From contig NZ_FUYX01000001.1 of the NCBI RefSeq assembly GCF_900168195.1, positions 310,001-374,000 on the forward strand: DNA of 64,000 bases. The letters are read 5' to 3'. The stretch's first letter is position 1. Each line of letters opens with the position of its first letter. This stretch comes from Allobosea thiooxidans. Its GTDB lineage: Bacteria > Pseudomonadota > Alphaproteobacteria > Rhizobiales > Beijerinckiaceae. Shown piece after piece: positions 45,337 to 55,102 of the stretch. The translations under genes were made by a program, and so were the position numbers. The notes beneath the pieces are model-generated. The model made no database searches. It worked only from the letters and a program-made list of their open reading frames with translations, and had not been told where the DNA came from.

Positions 45337-45784
45337 TTTCGCTCAAGACTCCGGCGCCCGGTCCGGATCGACCGTTCGCCTGCCGAGCCCCTGGGTTGTA
45401 GCGGGCCGCCGACCTCACAGAAGCCTCGATCGCAGCCCGGTGGGCACACGAGGACACCCCGTCGTTTCGAACTTGCTCCCGTGGCGGGACGAAGCGCCTC
45501 TTCCACTCTGGCAGGCCAGCCACGGTCAACCCGCAAGAGGCGACGCTAGTCGCGAGCGATGCGGGCTCATGTCGGCGCGTCTCGCAAAATTGGTGAAAGC
45601 AACAAAATTTGGAACGGAGGCCCAAGCTCCATGGCGGAGGCCCCGAAATGGGCGCGCCAATTAAGCTGTTGTTTTGAAGCGATAAACTGCCTCGTTGATC
45701 ACAAGGACTGAGCATCGATCCGGCGGTCTCTTGTCGGAACGCTTTGTGCTTGGCGCAAAGCAGTTTTTCACGAGACCCCTCGTT
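45337..45784. other. Long AT-richer intergenic region upstream of uppP
   Basis: 448 bases without a supported gene. Bases 45590-45690 are notably AT-richer than the surroundings. A terminator-like hairpin with a T-run lies at its 3' end. Short open frames here lack ribosome sites. A promoter for uppP is expected but not identified. Confidence 0.4.
45741..45768 (+). terminator. Terminator-like hairpin just before uppP (possible attenuator)
   Basis: GCTTTGTGC (45741-45749) pairs with GCGCAAAGC (45753-45761) with one G-U pair; AG then TTTTT (45764-45768) follow. It ends 16 bases before ATG45785. It could end readthrough or attenuate uppP transcription. Confidence 0.55.
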
Positions 45785-46657
45785 ATGGCCACCGCTTGCT
45801 CTACCGGACTCGATATCGGGTTCGCCACGCTCGACTTCGGTCAGATCATCGTGCTCGGGCTTGTTCAGGGTGTCACCGAGCTGCTGCCGATTTCCTCCAC
45901 CGCCCATATGCGGGTAGTCCCGGCTTTGCTGGGCTGGCCTGACCCGGGTTCGGCCTTCTCGGCATTGATGCAGCTCGCGGCACTGGCGGCCGTGGTGAGC
46001 TATTTCAGGCGCGATATCCGCAGCATGGCTGGCGGGGCTCTCGATGGCCTCAGGACCCGCCAATTCACGGCGGAGCCCGCCCGGCTGGCGCTAGGTGTCG
46101 TGCTCGCGACGATCCCGATCGTCATCGCCGGCGTGGCGCTGGCGCCGATGCTCAATCGCTGCGGCTCGCCCTTGCGCTCGCTCGGCGTGATCGGCGCCGC
46201 GTCGCTGGCGATGGCGCTGCTGTTGGCCGCGACGGAGTGGTTTGCCAGCCACCGACGGACAGCCACCCAGGCGGACGTCCGGGATTTCCTGCTGATCGGC
46301 CTGGCCCAGATCGGCGCGCTAATTCCAGGCGTGTCGCGCTCCGGCTCGACCCTGACGGCCGCGATGGCGCTCGGCTTCAAGCGCGCCGAAGCGGCGCGAC
46401 TGTCTTTCCTTCTCGGCTTGCCGGCCATCACTCTCGCCGGGCTGAAGGAGGCATGGGAGATCGCGCGCGCCGGGATCGATGCGCATGCCGTGGCGCTCCT
46501 GGCCGTCGGCCTGGTCGCCGGCTCGCTGGCCTCCTTCGTCGCGATCTCGGGGCTGATGCGCTATCTTGAACGGATGTCGAGCTGGATCTTCGTGATCTAC
46601 CGGGCGGGGATGGGTGTCTTCCTGTTATGGGCCGTCGCCGCTCGCTGGCCTTCTTGA
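45785..46657 (+). CDS. uppP: Undecaprenyl-diphosphatase-like protein (UppP/BacA)
   Basis: 290 residues, multi-pass. Both active-site motifs are present: GVTELLPISSTAHM (Glu and Ser/Thr) and PGVSRSGSTLTAAM (Arg-Ser-Gly). UppP dephosphorylates undecaprenyl pyrophosphate to recycle the lipid carrier for peptidoglycan and glycan export. An in-frame TTG 90 bases upstream would add residues that are not membrane-like, and a terminator-like hairpin lies between, so ATG45785 is preferred. The stop overlaps the next start. Confidence 0.82.
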   Translation: MATACSTGLDIGFATLDFGQIIVLGLVQGVTELLPISSTAHMRVVPALLGWPDPGSAFSALMQLAALAAVVSYFRRDIRSMAGGALDGLRTRQFTAEPARLALGVVLATIPIVIAGVALAPMLNRCGSPLRSLGVIGAASLAMALLLAATEWFASHRRTATQADVRDFLLIGLAQIGALIPGVSRSGSTLTAAMALGFKRAEAARLSFLLGLPAITLAGLKEAWEIARAGIDAHAVALLAVGLVAGSLASFVAISGLMRYLERMSSWIFVIYRAGMGVFLLWAVAARWPS

Positions 46658-47061
46658 TGCCCATGCCCAGAAACGTCTCGGTCGACATCGCCGCTCATGT
46701 GAAGCGCCTCTGCGGGATCGGCAGGCAAGGGCTCGCGATCGCCGCGCTCCTTCTGCTCTGCATGGGCGCGCGCGCAGCATTTGCGGGTCCCGTGGCGGAC
46801 TGGCGCTACTGCTATGCGGGTTCCGACCAGACCCGTCGCTTCTACATTTCCCAGCCATTCGCGGCCTCCGGCCCCCTGGACACCGTCGAGCGGCAATGGA
46901 TCGCCTGGCTCGGCCAGCAGGCCGTGCGGTACGAGACGATCGGTTGTCCGATGGGGCCTGATCGGGCGGCGGTGGAAGCCTCGATCACATCGGCGGTGCG
47001 CTACAATGCCACCCAGGGCCGCAGCGCGGTCGAGCTCGACTGGCGATCCAACCGCGAGTGA
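46657..47061 (+). CDS. Secreted hypothetical protein
   Basis: 134 residues. ATG46657 overlaps the uppP stop (TGATG), so translation is likely coupled. A basic start and hydrophobic core (GLAIAALLLLCMGARAAFAG) act as signal peptide. The mature domain has two Cys (WRYCYAGSDQTRRFYIS, YETIGCPMG) that may form a disulfide. No family recognised; the pairing with uppP hints at an envelope role. Confidence 0.55.
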   Translation: MPMPRNVSVDIAAHVKRLCGIGRQGLAIAALLLLCMGARAAFAGPVADWRYCYAGSDQTRRFYISQPFAASGPLDTVERQWIAWLGQQAVRYETIGCPMGPDRAAVEASITSAVRYNATQGRSAVELDWRSNRE

Positions 47062-47144
47062 TGCACGGGGAGGCACGGCCGGCGCCCCTCACCTGCCGTG
47101 AGCCCGCGTGCGGTGCATGGCAATCCCGAGGCCGGGAACATCGG

Positions 47145-48872
47145 CTACGCGGATGGCAGCGACGATCCGGCCGCACCATCGGTGGTCGTCGCCCCGGCGA
47201 CGGCATCGCTTCCCCATCGGGTCACGGCCTGGTCGACGCTATGGAAGATTCGGTCCTCCCCGATGGCGCTGACGACGCCGAAACGATCGAGCGCGACGCG
47301 GGCCCGCACCGATTCAACCCGCGCGATCGCGAAAACCGTTCCTTGCGCCTCGCAGGCCTGGGCAACAGCCAGGAGCGCCTGGGCTGCCGTATAGTCGATG
47401 GCAGCAATGCCGCTGGCCTCCAGGACGAGCAGCTTCGGTTTTTGCCGCACGAGCCGGTCGAGCAGTTCCTGCTGGAAGCCCAGCGCATTCGCGAACAGCA
47501 GGGGAGCGGGAAAGCCGGCGACGAGAATACCCGGGAGCGTCGCCGGGGGCTTGCCCTGTTCCGGCGGCCACCACACCGTCGTCCCGGGGATACGGCCGAA
47601 CTCGACCGGATGGCTGCGGGTCGTCATCCAGATGCCGTGCAGCAGGGAAAGACCGATGCCGATGGCGACGCCGCTCTCGATCGGCAGCAGGGCGACGGCC
47701 AGCGCGGTCAGCAGGACGAGCGCGAATTCCGGCCGGCTCTGGCGCGCGATCTGCACGATCGGGCCGATCCTCAGGATGCGCCCGGCGACGAAGAACAGGA
47801 CCCCGGCCAAGGCCGCCTCCGGGACATCGGCCAGGATATCGGTGCCGAACAGCGCGAGCCCCAGGACCAGCGCGGCGGCGACAAGCCCGACGACGGGGTT
47901 GCGGCCGCCGCTTTCCACGACCATGGCCGTGCGCGGCGGGCTGGCATTGACCGGGAACGCGCCGGCGAGACCGGCGAGCAGGTTGGCACCCGCCAGCCCG
48001 AGATAGTCGCGCCCGACATCGCTCGCGCGGCCATCAGGCTCGCGGAAGGAGCGGCTGACGGTCGCCGTCTGCATCATCACGACGAGCGCGATGATCAGGG
48101 CGAGCGGCAGGAGTGCCCGGAAATCGGCCCAGGACAAGGCGAAGCCGGGCCAGGGCGGCAGGCCCTTCGGCAATGAGCCGAGCACTGCGACGCCATGACT
48201 CCGCAAGTCGAAAGCCATGACGGCAGCCGTCGCCAGCGCGAAGGCGATCAACGCTCCCGGCAGCGCCGCTGCCCGTTTTTCGCAGAACACGATGACGCCG
48301 AGCACGCCGAGCCCGAGCAGAGCCGAGATGGGATGGCTCGATGCGCGCTCCGTCCAGATTTCCGCAAGCCGGGGAACCAGGCTGCTCGCCTGCACGTGGA
48401 GCCCGAGCAGGCCGGGCAATTGCGACACGACGATATGGGCGGCGATACCGGCCAGGAAACCCGCCACGACCGGCGTGGACAGGAAATCGGCGATCCAGCC
48501 GAAACGCAGGATTCCAGCGAGCAGCAGCAGAGCGCCGACCAGGATCGCGAGGGTCGGCGCTGCGGCGGGAGCGACGGCACCGCCGACTGCCAGCGTGGCC
48601 AGCGCGCCGGCGAAGATCGGCGTGATCGTCGAATCGGCGCCGACGGTGAGAACCCGGCTGACGCCCAGCAGCAGGAAACCGAGCGTCCCCGCGACGAAGG
48701 CGAACAAGCCGATCTGGACCGGGAAGCCGCCGAGGCGCGCCGTCGCCATCTGCTCGGGGATGGTGATCGCCGCCAGCGTCAGGCCGGCAAGCAGATTGCG
48801 CCCCAGGCTTGCAGGAAGCGGGAGGCTTTCCAAAGGGCGGCCCGGACCGGCCACAGGTCCATCACGCGACAT
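47145..48872 (-). CDS. SulP-family anion transporter with STAS domain
   Basis: 575 residues. About 12-14 membrane helices open with LLAGLTLAAITIPEQMATAR, the SulP signature, and a cytoplasmic STAS domain follows (residues ~445-560; LLVLEASGIAAIDYTAAQAL). Substrates of the family include sulfate, bicarbonate and dicarboxylates; none can be chosen here. GTGGGA precedes the start. Confidence 0.85.
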   Translation of the reverse strand: MSRDGPVAGPGRPLESLPLPASLGRNLLAGLTLAAITIPEQMATARLGGFPVQIGLFAFVAGTLGFLLLGVSRVLTVGADSTITPIFAGALATLAVGGAVAPAAAPTLAILVGALLLLAGILRFGWIADFLSTPVVAGFLAGIAAHIVVSQLPGLLGLHVQASSLVPRLAEIWTERASSHPISALLGLGVLGVIVFCEKRAAALPGALIAFALATAAVMAFDLRSHGVAVLGSLPKGLPPWPGFALSWADFRALLPLALIIALVVMMQTATVSRSFREPDGRASDVGRDYLGLAGANLLAGLAGAFPVNASPPRTAMVVESGGRNPVVGLVAAALVLGLALFGTDILADVPEAALAGVLFFVAGRILRIGPIVQIARQSRPEFALVLLTALAVALLPIESGVAIGIGLSLLHGIWMTTRSHPVEFGRIPGTTVWWPPEQGKPPATLPGILVAGFPAPLLFANALGFQQELLDRLVRQKPKLLVLEASGIAAIDYTAAQALLAVAQACEAQGTVFAIARVESVRARVALDRFGVVSAIGEDRIFHSVDQAVTRWGSDAVAGATTTDGAAGSSLPSA

Positions 48873-49255
48873 GACCGGTCCCACGTTGCATGCGAAGCCC
48901 AAACGGTTGCAACTATAGCAGCTTGCAGGTCTTCGCGCTGGCGCGTTCGCGGCCGGCGAAACGATGCGCATCATGGTCTTCGAACGAACGGGGTGAGTGT
49001 CATGACACTTCCGGACCCCATCCTGCAGTCCGTTCCGCGTCCGGCACCTTCGCTGATGTGCCGCTCGACCAGATGTCGCTGCAGGGGCTCTATGTGCTCC
49101 GCGATCGCAAGCTCGATCGGCCGGTAGCCGCCAACGATCGGGCCCTCATCCGAGGAAGAAAACTAGAACAGAACTTTCCCGCTTTTCAGCCGGGTTGCAG
49201 ACAGTGGGAAAGATCAGGCAAAAAGCGCAATCTTTTCAATGACAGGCTGAGATAT
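48873..49255. other. Intergenic region with possible frameshifted small gene
   Basis: 383 bases between the SulP gene and the tRNA. From 49002 an ATG begins MTLPDPILQSVPRPA; after about 48 bases coherent sequence continues in another frame (FADVPLDQMSLQGLYVLRDR). A one-base frameshift would join them, so this may be a broken small gene or chance. Confidence 0.25.
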
Positions 49256-49331
49256 TGGTGGGCCGGGCCGGACTCGAACCGGCACCGGCGCTGTTATGAG
49301 CAGCGAGCTCTAACCATTGAGCTACCGGCCC
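49256..49331 (-). tRNA. tRNA with CAT anticodon, probably tRNA-Ile2 (lysidine-type)
   Basis: 76 bases including an encoded CCA. The acceptor stem is GGGCCGG with CCGGCCC, D-stem GCTC/GAGC, anticodon stem CGCTG/CAGCG with loop CTCATAA (anticodon CAT), T-stem GCCGG/CCGGC with TTCGAGT. CAT occurs in tRNA-Met and tRNA-Ile2. The compact D-loop (AATGGTTA) resembles ileX more than elongator Met, so Ile2, modified by TilS, is preferred. Confidence 0.88.
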
Positions 49332-49397
49332 AAAATCCGCCTAGCATCGCGAGCGCCCCGCAAGCAAGGCCGGAACGCCTCTCCCAACGGAAATGAA

Positions 49398-49422
49398 AAG
49401 GGCCCCGCGACGCGGGGCCCTT
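49398..49422. terminator. Intrinsic terminator after chemoreceptor gene
   Basis: AAGGGCCCCGC (49398-49408) pairs perfectly with GCGGGGCCCTT (49412-49422) around GAC, 31 bases beyond the receptor stop on minus. Confidence 0.75.
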
Positions 49423-49452
49423 CCGATGGAATGTCCCAGGCTGCGGCGGCAC

Positions 49453-51861
49453 TCAGGCCGCCGTGGCCATCTCCGCGCCGTCGCGATGCCCGGCCGCATG
49501 GCCTTCGCGGAAGGAGAAGCGGGCGATGTGCTCGGTCAGCGCGCGGGTCTGTTCGTCGGTCAGCGCCAGCGCCGCATTGGTCTCCTCGACCAGCGCCGCG
49601 TTCTGGTGCGCCATCGTGCCGATGCCGTCGATCTCGGTGTTGATCGCCGAGACGTCGGTCGCCTGGCTGCGCGCGGTCTGCGAGATGCCGTTCATCAGCC
49701 CGGTCAGCTCGTTCACCGCCGAGACGATCGCGCCGAACATGGCGGAGGTCTCCTCGACCAGGCCGACGCCGACCTTGACGTCGCCATGCGCGGCCTCGAC
49801 CAGCTTCTTGACGTCGTTCGAGGCATCGGCCGAGCGCTTGGCGAGGCTGCGCACCTCGGTCGCGACCACGGCGAAGCCCTTGCCGGCATCGCCGGCGCGC
49901 GCCGCCTCGACGGCTGCATTGAGCGCCAGCAGGTTGGTCTGGAAGGCGATCTCGTCGATCATCGCGATGACCTCGGAGATCTTGCTCGAGGACTGGCGGA
50001 TGCGCTGCATCGCTTCGAGCGCGGAGGCGACGACCTTCTCGCCCTGCTGGGCGCGCTCCTCGGCGCTCTGGGCCATGCCGGTCGCCTGGGCGGCCTCGCT
50101 CGCGGTCTTCTTCACCGTGCCGGCGAAGGCGCCGAGCTGGTTCGTCGCCATCGAGACGGCGTTGCTCTCCTCGCTGGTGCGCTCGGCGAGGTCGGTGACG
50201 CCGTCGAGGATCTCGCTCGTCGCGCTGCGGACGGCCGAAACCGTCTCGGCAAGGCGGGCGAGCGTGCTCTCGAACTCGTCGGCGAGCGCATTGGTGCCAT
50301 CCTTCAGCTCGGCGAAGGCGCCCTGATAGAGCCCCTCGATGCGGGCCGAGAGATGGCCGGCCGAGAGCTCGGCCAGAACCTCGCAGGTCTCCGAGAGACC
50401 GGTCTGGACCGTCTCCAGCAGCGTGTTGACCGAGCCGGCGAGCGCGTTGAGCTCGGGATCGGCGAACTGGGCGGCGACGCGCTGGCTGAAGTCGCCGGCG
50501 GCAGCGGCCGCGACCACCACGCCGAAGGCCTCGCCCAGCTCCTGCATCATCTGCCGGCGCTGCTCCTGCGCCCGGGCCTGGTCCTCGATCTTGGCGGCCT
50601 CGGCGGCGCGCAGGGCCACCGCGTTGTCGCGGAACAGCAGCACGCTCTTCGAGATGTCCGAGATCTCGTCATTGCCCTTGGTGTCGACCACGGTTTCCAG
50701 CGCGCCGTCGGCGATCGCCTTCGTGGCGGCCCAGAGCTTGTTGAGGCGCCCGACGATCATCGGCCGGACATAGAACAGCGACAGCGCCAGCGCGATCAGC
50801 AGCGAAGCGAGGCCGATGCCGCCGAGCCAGAGCTTGCTCTGGTCGATCAGCGCGCCCGTCGCCTCGCCGGAGGAGACCGCCTCGCTGCGCGCGGTGCTCA
50901 CCAGCTGGCTCACCTGGCTGCGCACCGCCTCGGCCGCCGCATGGGTCTCCTTGAGGCCGGTCTCGATCGCGGCGCGCGTCGCGAGGTCGCGCTCGCGGAT
51001 CGCGATCAGGCTGCCCTGCCCCTCGCCGAGATCGATCACCGCCTCGACCGCCTGGCCGCGCGCCTGGTTGGGCTGGATCTTCTCGGCCGCGGCGAGGAAG
51101 CCGCGGACCTGGCTCAGGGTAGCGGTGAAGCGGGCCTTGGCGGTGTCGAGCTTCTCGCGATTCTCGATCTGCGAGATCTCGCGCAGCAGACCGACCATCT
51201 CGCTGACCTGGAGCTGCAGCGCCTGGGCGGTCTGCAGGGCGGCGAGATCCTTGTCGATGATGCTGGCGAGCGCGTCCTCGATCTCCTTGCCGGTGAGCTG
51301 CGTCGCGCTGGCGATGTTCATCTTGACGTTGAACTGGGCGTCGCCGGTCTCGAAATCGGCGAGCGCGGTGAAGCCCTCGCGCGCCTTGGACAGCCTGGCC
51401 AGCGCCTCGCTCTGCTCCGTGGCGTTGCGCAGCCGGTCGCCGGTGAGGTCGTTGATGTCGTTGATCTGGCGCGAGAGCGCATCGATCGCGGCCTGTGCCT
51501 TCGCCTTGTCGACCTGGCCCTGCTCGGCGATCCGGCGCAGCAGATCCATCTGGCGTCCCTCGACCCTGTCGAGGTCGCCGGTCAGCGCCGAACGCTGCTG
51601 GACCGTCTCGATCTCGCTGAAACGGGCCGCCAGCGCGGTCGACTGCGTCGCCGCCTGCGAGAGTTCGAGCGCGAGCTCGACCACCGGCATCTTCTGCTTG
51701 ATCATGTCTTCGACCGTCTGGTCGACACGGCCATAGGAGAACCAGGCGACCGAGGAGGAGACGATGGTCATGGCCGTCATCATGCCGAGCGCGGCATAGA
51801 TCCGGGGCGCGATGCCGATCCGCAGCGGCTTGCCCTTACGCGCGGGCTTGGCTTTCGTCAT
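49453..51861 (-). CDS. Large methyl-accepting chemotaxis protein
   Basis: 802 residues. Membrane helices at about residues 24-46 and 345-365 bracket a 300-residue periplasmic helical sensor (four-helix-bundle-like, [20 protein letters not shown]). HAMP follows ([20 protein letters not shown]), a second HAMP-like block and the hairpin [20 protein letters not shown], which is shared with the che-operon receptor. The C-terminus has no pentapeptide. GGAG lies ten bases upstream of the start. It is outside the che operon, with its own terminator. Confidence 0.93.
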   Translation of the reverse strand: MTKAKPARKGKPLRIGIAPRIYAALGMMTAMTIVSSSVAWFSYGRVDQTVEDMIKQKMPVVELALELSQAATQSTALAARFSEIETVQQRSALTGDLDRVEGRQMDLLRRIAEQGQVDKAKAQAAIDALSRQINDINDLTGDRLRNATEQSEALARLSKAREGFTALADFETGDAQFNVKMNIASATQLTGKEIEDALASIIDKDLAALQTAQALQLQVSEMVGLLREISQIENREKLDTAKARFTATLSQVRGFLAAAEKIQPNQARGQAVEAVIDLGEGQGSLIAIRERDLATRAAIETGLKETHAAAEAVRSQVSQLVSTARSEAVSSGEATGALIDQSKLWLGGIGLASLLIALALSLFYVRPMIVGRLNKLWAATKAIADGALETVVDTKGNDEISDISKSVLLFRDNAVALRAAEAAKIEDQARAQEQRRQMMQELGEAFGVVVAAAAAGDFSQRVAAQFADPELNALAGSVNTLLETVQTGLSETCEVLAELSAGHLSARIEGLYQGAFAELKDGTNALADEFESTLARLAETVSAVRSATSEILDGVTDLAERTSEESNAVSMATNQLGAFAGTVKKTASEAAQATGMAQSAEERAQQGEKVVASALEAMQRIRQSSSKISEVIAMIDEIAFQTNLLALNAAVEAARAGDAGKGFAVVATEVRSLAKRSADASNDVKKLVEAAHGDVKVGVGLVEETSAMFGAIVSAVNELTGLMNGISQTARSQATDVSAINTEIDGIGTMAHQNAALVEETNAALALTDEQTRALTEHIARFSFREGHAAGHRDGAEMATAA

Positions 51862-52175
51862 GAAATCGTACTCCGGATATCCACGCAACGCTGGAGAAGG
51901 AATTCAAGGAAAACGGGGCTGCCCGGTCGCTGCCGGTCCTGGCCGGCCCGATCGCCACAGGCATGGGAATCCCTTCCCCGCCCCGGCCGTCAGGCCAGGC
52001 GGCTGGGTTGCCGTGCCGCATCGAAGAGCCATGAAAATCCCCCGGCCGGGGTGTTTCCCCGGTCTGTCGGGGCGCAGCATCGTCCGGATGCGCTTAAAGA
52101 ACGCTTAAAAGTGGATTCTTTTGAATCAGATCGCCTTCGGCGGGATTCATGCGTCGTTAGGAAATTCTGCCTGGT
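51862..52175. promoter_or_regulatory. Upstream region of the chemoreceptor gene with repeats
   Basis: 314 bases. CGCTTAAA occurs twice 11 bases apart (52091-52098, 52102-52109), next to the inverted repeat GATTC-TTTT-GAATC (52114-52127), about 230 bases from the receptor start. These may be regulator sites. No gene was seen. Confidence 0.35.
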
Positions 52176-52583
52176 TCAGTCCTCGGCCGGCTTCGGCACG
52201 GGCCGCGGCCGCCCCTCCTCGTCGATTGCGACGAAGGTGAAGGTCGCGTCGGTCACCTTCTCGTGCATGCTGGTGCGGAAGCGCTTGGCCCAGGCCTCGA
52301 CATGGATCTTCATCGAGGTCCGGCCGATCGACTCGATCTCGGTATAGACGCTGAGCACGTCGCCCACCTTGACCGGGTGGATGAAGGTCATCGCATCGAC
52401 CGCGACCGTGACCACGCGGCCCTGCGCCCGGTCGACGCCGGCGATGCCGCCCGCCTGGTCCATGCGCGACATCACCCAGCCGCCGAAGATGTCGCCATTG
52501 GCGTTGGTGTCGCCCGGCATGGCGATGGTCCGCACCGTCAGCGTGCCGCGCGGCTCGTCTTCATGGCGATGGGCTTTGGTCAT
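52176..52583 (-). CDS. yciA: Acyl-CoA thioesterase, YciA-like
   Basis: 135 residues, one hotdog domain: RTIAMPGDTNANGDIFGGWV with the catalytic Asp, MDQAGGIAG, and FIHPVKVGDVLSVYTEIESI. YciA-type enzymes hydrolyse a broad range of short and medium acyl-CoAs. AGGAC precedes the start at 52583. Confidence 0.85.
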   Translation of the reverse strand: MTKAHRHEDEPRGTLTVRTIAMPGDTNANGDIFGGWVMSRMDQAGGIAGVDRAQGRVVTVAVDAMTFIHPVKVGDVLSVYTEIESIGRTSMKIHVEAWAKRFRTSMHEKVTDATFTFVAIDEEGRPRPVPKPAED

Positions 52584-52723
52584 GGGCGTCCTGTTGGGCA
52601 TGCGGAGGATCCGCCCGGCGATGATGGCGGGGCGGCCGGCCGCAGGCAAGCCGGTCCGAACCCTTTGCCTTGCGCAGCGTTACCGGCGACATTGGCCGAG
52701 ATTTCGTCAGAAGGGATCACGCA

Positions 52724-53146
52724 ATGTCAGGCTCGGAACCGATCATCTGCATCGCGCTGCGCTATGCCGATGCCCCGCGGATGTATGACTGGCTGATCGA
52801 GGCCTTCGGCTTCGAGAAGCACGCCGCCCATTACTCCGAGGATGGCAGGACGCTGCTCCATGGCGAGCTGCGGATGGGCTCGAGCTTCGTCATGCTCGGC
52901 TCGTCGGAGGACAACGCGTTCGGCAAGCTGGTCTCGCGTCCGGCCGAGCTCGGCGGCACCACCGCCTCGCCCTATATCGCCACCGACGACATCGACGCGC
53001 GCTGCGAGCGCGCCCGCAAGGCCGGCGCCGAGATCTGCATGGAACCGCACGACCAGCCCTATGGCAGCCGGGACTTCATCTGCAAGGACCCCGAGGGCCA
53101 TGTCTGGTGCTTCGGCACCTACCGCCCCGCCTCGGCAGCCAGCTGA
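52724..53146 (+). CDS. VOC-family (glyoxalase/bleomycin-resistance fold) protein
   Basis: 140 residues with paired beta-alpha-beta-beta-beta modules: APRMYDWLIEAFGFEKHAAH, HGELRMGSSFVMLG, and DPEGHVWCFGTYRP with a metal-site-like H/E pattern. The activity could be dioxygenase, lyase or binding. AAGGG precedes the start. Its last 28 bases overlap the convergent MFS gene. Confidence 0.8.
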   Translation: MSGSEPIICIALRYADAPRMYDWLIEAFGFEKHAAHYSEDGRTLLHGELRMGSSFVMLGSSEDNAFGKLVSRPAELGGTTASPYIATDDIDARCERARKAGAEICMEPHDQPYGSRDFICKDPEGHVWCFGTYRPASAAS

Positions 53147-54369
53147 GCCGGCGGCGCGGCGCGCCGCGCCCGCAGCATCAGCCAGCAGACCACGCTCAGA
53201 TTGACGAGGTTCCAGGCGAGCCCGTTGAGGAAGGCCATGCGGTAGGAGCTGAAATAGTCGAAGATCACGCCGGAGAGGTAGCCGCCGACGGCCATGCCGA
53301 GCACCGTCACCGACATCACCAGGCCGATCCGCACGCCGGCCTGCTTGGCCGGCAGGTACTCGCGGATCACGACGGCATACATCGGCACGATGCCGCCCTG
53401 GAACAGGCCGAAGATGCCGCTGACGACGTAGAGCGACTGCAGGCCGTCGAACCAGAGATAGAGGAACAGCGCCACGCCCTGCATAAGCGAGCCGAGGGCC
53501 AGCGTCGCCGCACCACCGATCCGGTCCGCGATGAAGCCCGAGCCGATGCGGCTGATGATCCCGAGCAGCATCATCAGCGAGAGCATCTCGGCGCCGCGGG
53601 CGACGCCGTAGCCGAGATCGCCGCAATAGGCGACGATATGGACCTGCGGCATCGCCATCGCCACGCAGCAGGCGAAGCCGGCGATGCAGAGCAGCAGCTG
53701 GAGCTGGCCGGCGCTGAGGCCGAGATCGCCGCGCGCGCCGGCGCTCTTCGCCTCGGCTGCGGCAAACGTCGCCGCACTCGGCTGGCGCCGGAAGAAGGGT
53801 GCCAGCGGCAGCATGATCACGAGCACCGCGACGGCGATGCCGAAATGGGTGGCGCGCCAGCCGTGATTGGCGAGACCCCAGGTGATGACCTGCGGCCAGA
53901 TCACGCCGGCGAGATAGCTGCCCGAGGCGCCGCAGACCACGGCAAGGCCGCGATGGCGGCGGAACCAGTGCGAGAGATCCGAGATCAGCGGCGAGAATCC
54001 GGCCGCGCTGCCCATCCCGATCAGCAGCCCATGCGCCGCCGCGAACTGCCAGAGCGACTGCGACAGGCCGGCGGCGGCGTAGCCGGCGCCGAGCAGCAGC
54101 GCCCCGACCACGATCGGCACCGTGATGCCGTAGCGATCCGCGACCCGGCCCATCACGATCTGTCCGACGCCGAAGCCGAGCATGGCGCAGGTATAGGGCA
54201 GCGAGGCCCCGGCGCGCAGCGTGTCGAATTCGCCCTGCATCGCCGGCAGCACCACGACCACCGACCAGGAGCCGACGCAGGCGACCGAGCCGATCACCAG
54301 GGCGACGGCCAGGCGCAGCCAGGCATAGGGGGAATCGGGCTGGTAGCGGTCGGCGGCGGGGTGAGACAT
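53119..54369 (-). CDS. MFS transporter
   Basis: 416 residues with 12 hydrophobic helices. The A-motif-like loop is GQIVMGRVADRYGITVPIVV, with another in GIISRIGSGFIADRIGGAAT. It resembles OFA/monocarboxylate-type carriers (HWFRRHRGLAVVCGASGSYL). Substrate unknown. The 3' end overlaps the VOC gene by 28 bases. Confidence 0.85.
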   Translation of the reverse strand: MSHPAADRYQPDSPYAWLRLAVALVIGSVACVGSWSVVVVLPAMQGEFDTLRAGASLPYTCAMLGFGVGQIVMGRVADRYGITVPIVVGALLLGAGYAAAGLSQSLWQFAAAHGLLIGMGSAAGFSPLISDLSHWFRRHRGLAVVCGASGSYLAGVIWPQVITWGLANHGWRATHFGIAVAVLVIMLPLAPFFRRQPSAATFAAAEAKSAGARGDLGLSAGQLQLLLCIAGFACCVAMAMPQVHIVAYCGDLGYGVARGAEMLSLMMLLGIISRIGSGFIADRIGGAATLALGSLMQGVALFLYLWFDGLQSLYVVSGIFGLFQGGIVPMYAVVIREYLPAKQAGVRIGLVMSVTVLGMAVGGYLSGVIFDYFSSYRMAFLNGLAWNLVNLSVVCWLMLRARRAAPPAQLAAEAGR

Positions 54370-54602
54370 GTTTCCTCGGCGGCCACTCGTTCGCGGAGGT
54401 GGCTTCTGCCGGCAGGTTTAGCGCCTGCAGCCGGCCGGGCAAGCGCATGGAAGGCAGGGCGGGGCGGCAGGAATGCAGGCCCGACGCCGCTTCGCCGTCC
54501 GCACGCCACACAGCCCGCAACCCTGATCTTCGCCCGGCCGCCGGAGCGGAAATCGCCGCGCCGGGAAACCGTTCCCGGAAGATAGCGCAGGTGGAAGGAC
54601 GA

Positions 54603-54890
54603 TCAGCGGAAGATGCGCTCGCCTTCCATGTCGACGATCTGCTGGCCCTTCACCAGGGTGAAGTCGGCGGCCTCGGCCTGGCCGGGAAAGCGATCGGCCC
54701 GGATGAAGCGATGGCTCTTCGTCTCGCCGTCGATCACCTTCTCGATGACCCCGCAGAGCTGGTACTGGCCGCCATCCTGATAGGGCGTGGCGTGGATGGT
54801 GAAGCCATTGTGCTCGATGCTCTTGACCGGGCCGGCCGGCTTCTCCTCCTCGGCCTTGCGGCCACCGAACAGCGACTTGAAGAAAGACAT
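54603..54890 (-). CDS. HlyU-family protein
   Basis: 95 residues: FFKSLFGGRKAEEEKPAGPV, YQDGGQYQLCGVIEKVI and FTLVKGQQIVDMEGERIF match the HlyU family, originally named for a haemolysin activator in Vibrio. In alphaproteobacteria the role is unclear and no DNA-binding motif is evident. GGAGG precedes the start. Confidence 0.78.
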   Translation of the reverse strand: MSFFKSLFGGRKAEEEKPAGPVKSIEHNGFTIHATPYQDGGQYQLCGVIEKVIDGETKSHRFIRADRFPGQAEAADFTLVKGQQIVDMEGERIFR

Positions 54891-55102
54891 GGAACCTCCG
54901 CATTTCCTTGCCGCCTGATATAGGCCAGGACAACGGCCAAGGGGAGCGCTGTTTCGGCCTCGCCTCGCAGGCGGTCGCGGCACCGGCGGCCCGGCCGCTT
55001 GAACGGCGGCAGGCAGCTTCCCACATCAGAATCGTTCAGGGCGGGCGCAAGGCTTCCCCCACCATAATCGCCCGGCGGCTGCCTCGAGACAGGGAGGGGG
55101 CC

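Noticed and set aside
49256-49331. tRNA gene as an integration site of a genomic island
   Set aside because: No integrase and no direct repeat of the tRNA 3' end was seen on either side within the window.
49393-52347. 984-codon open frame on plus opposite the large chemoreceptor
   Set aside because: Antisense shadow; the minus strand encodes a full receptor with conserved signalling hairpin, while the plus product is repetitive and low complexity.
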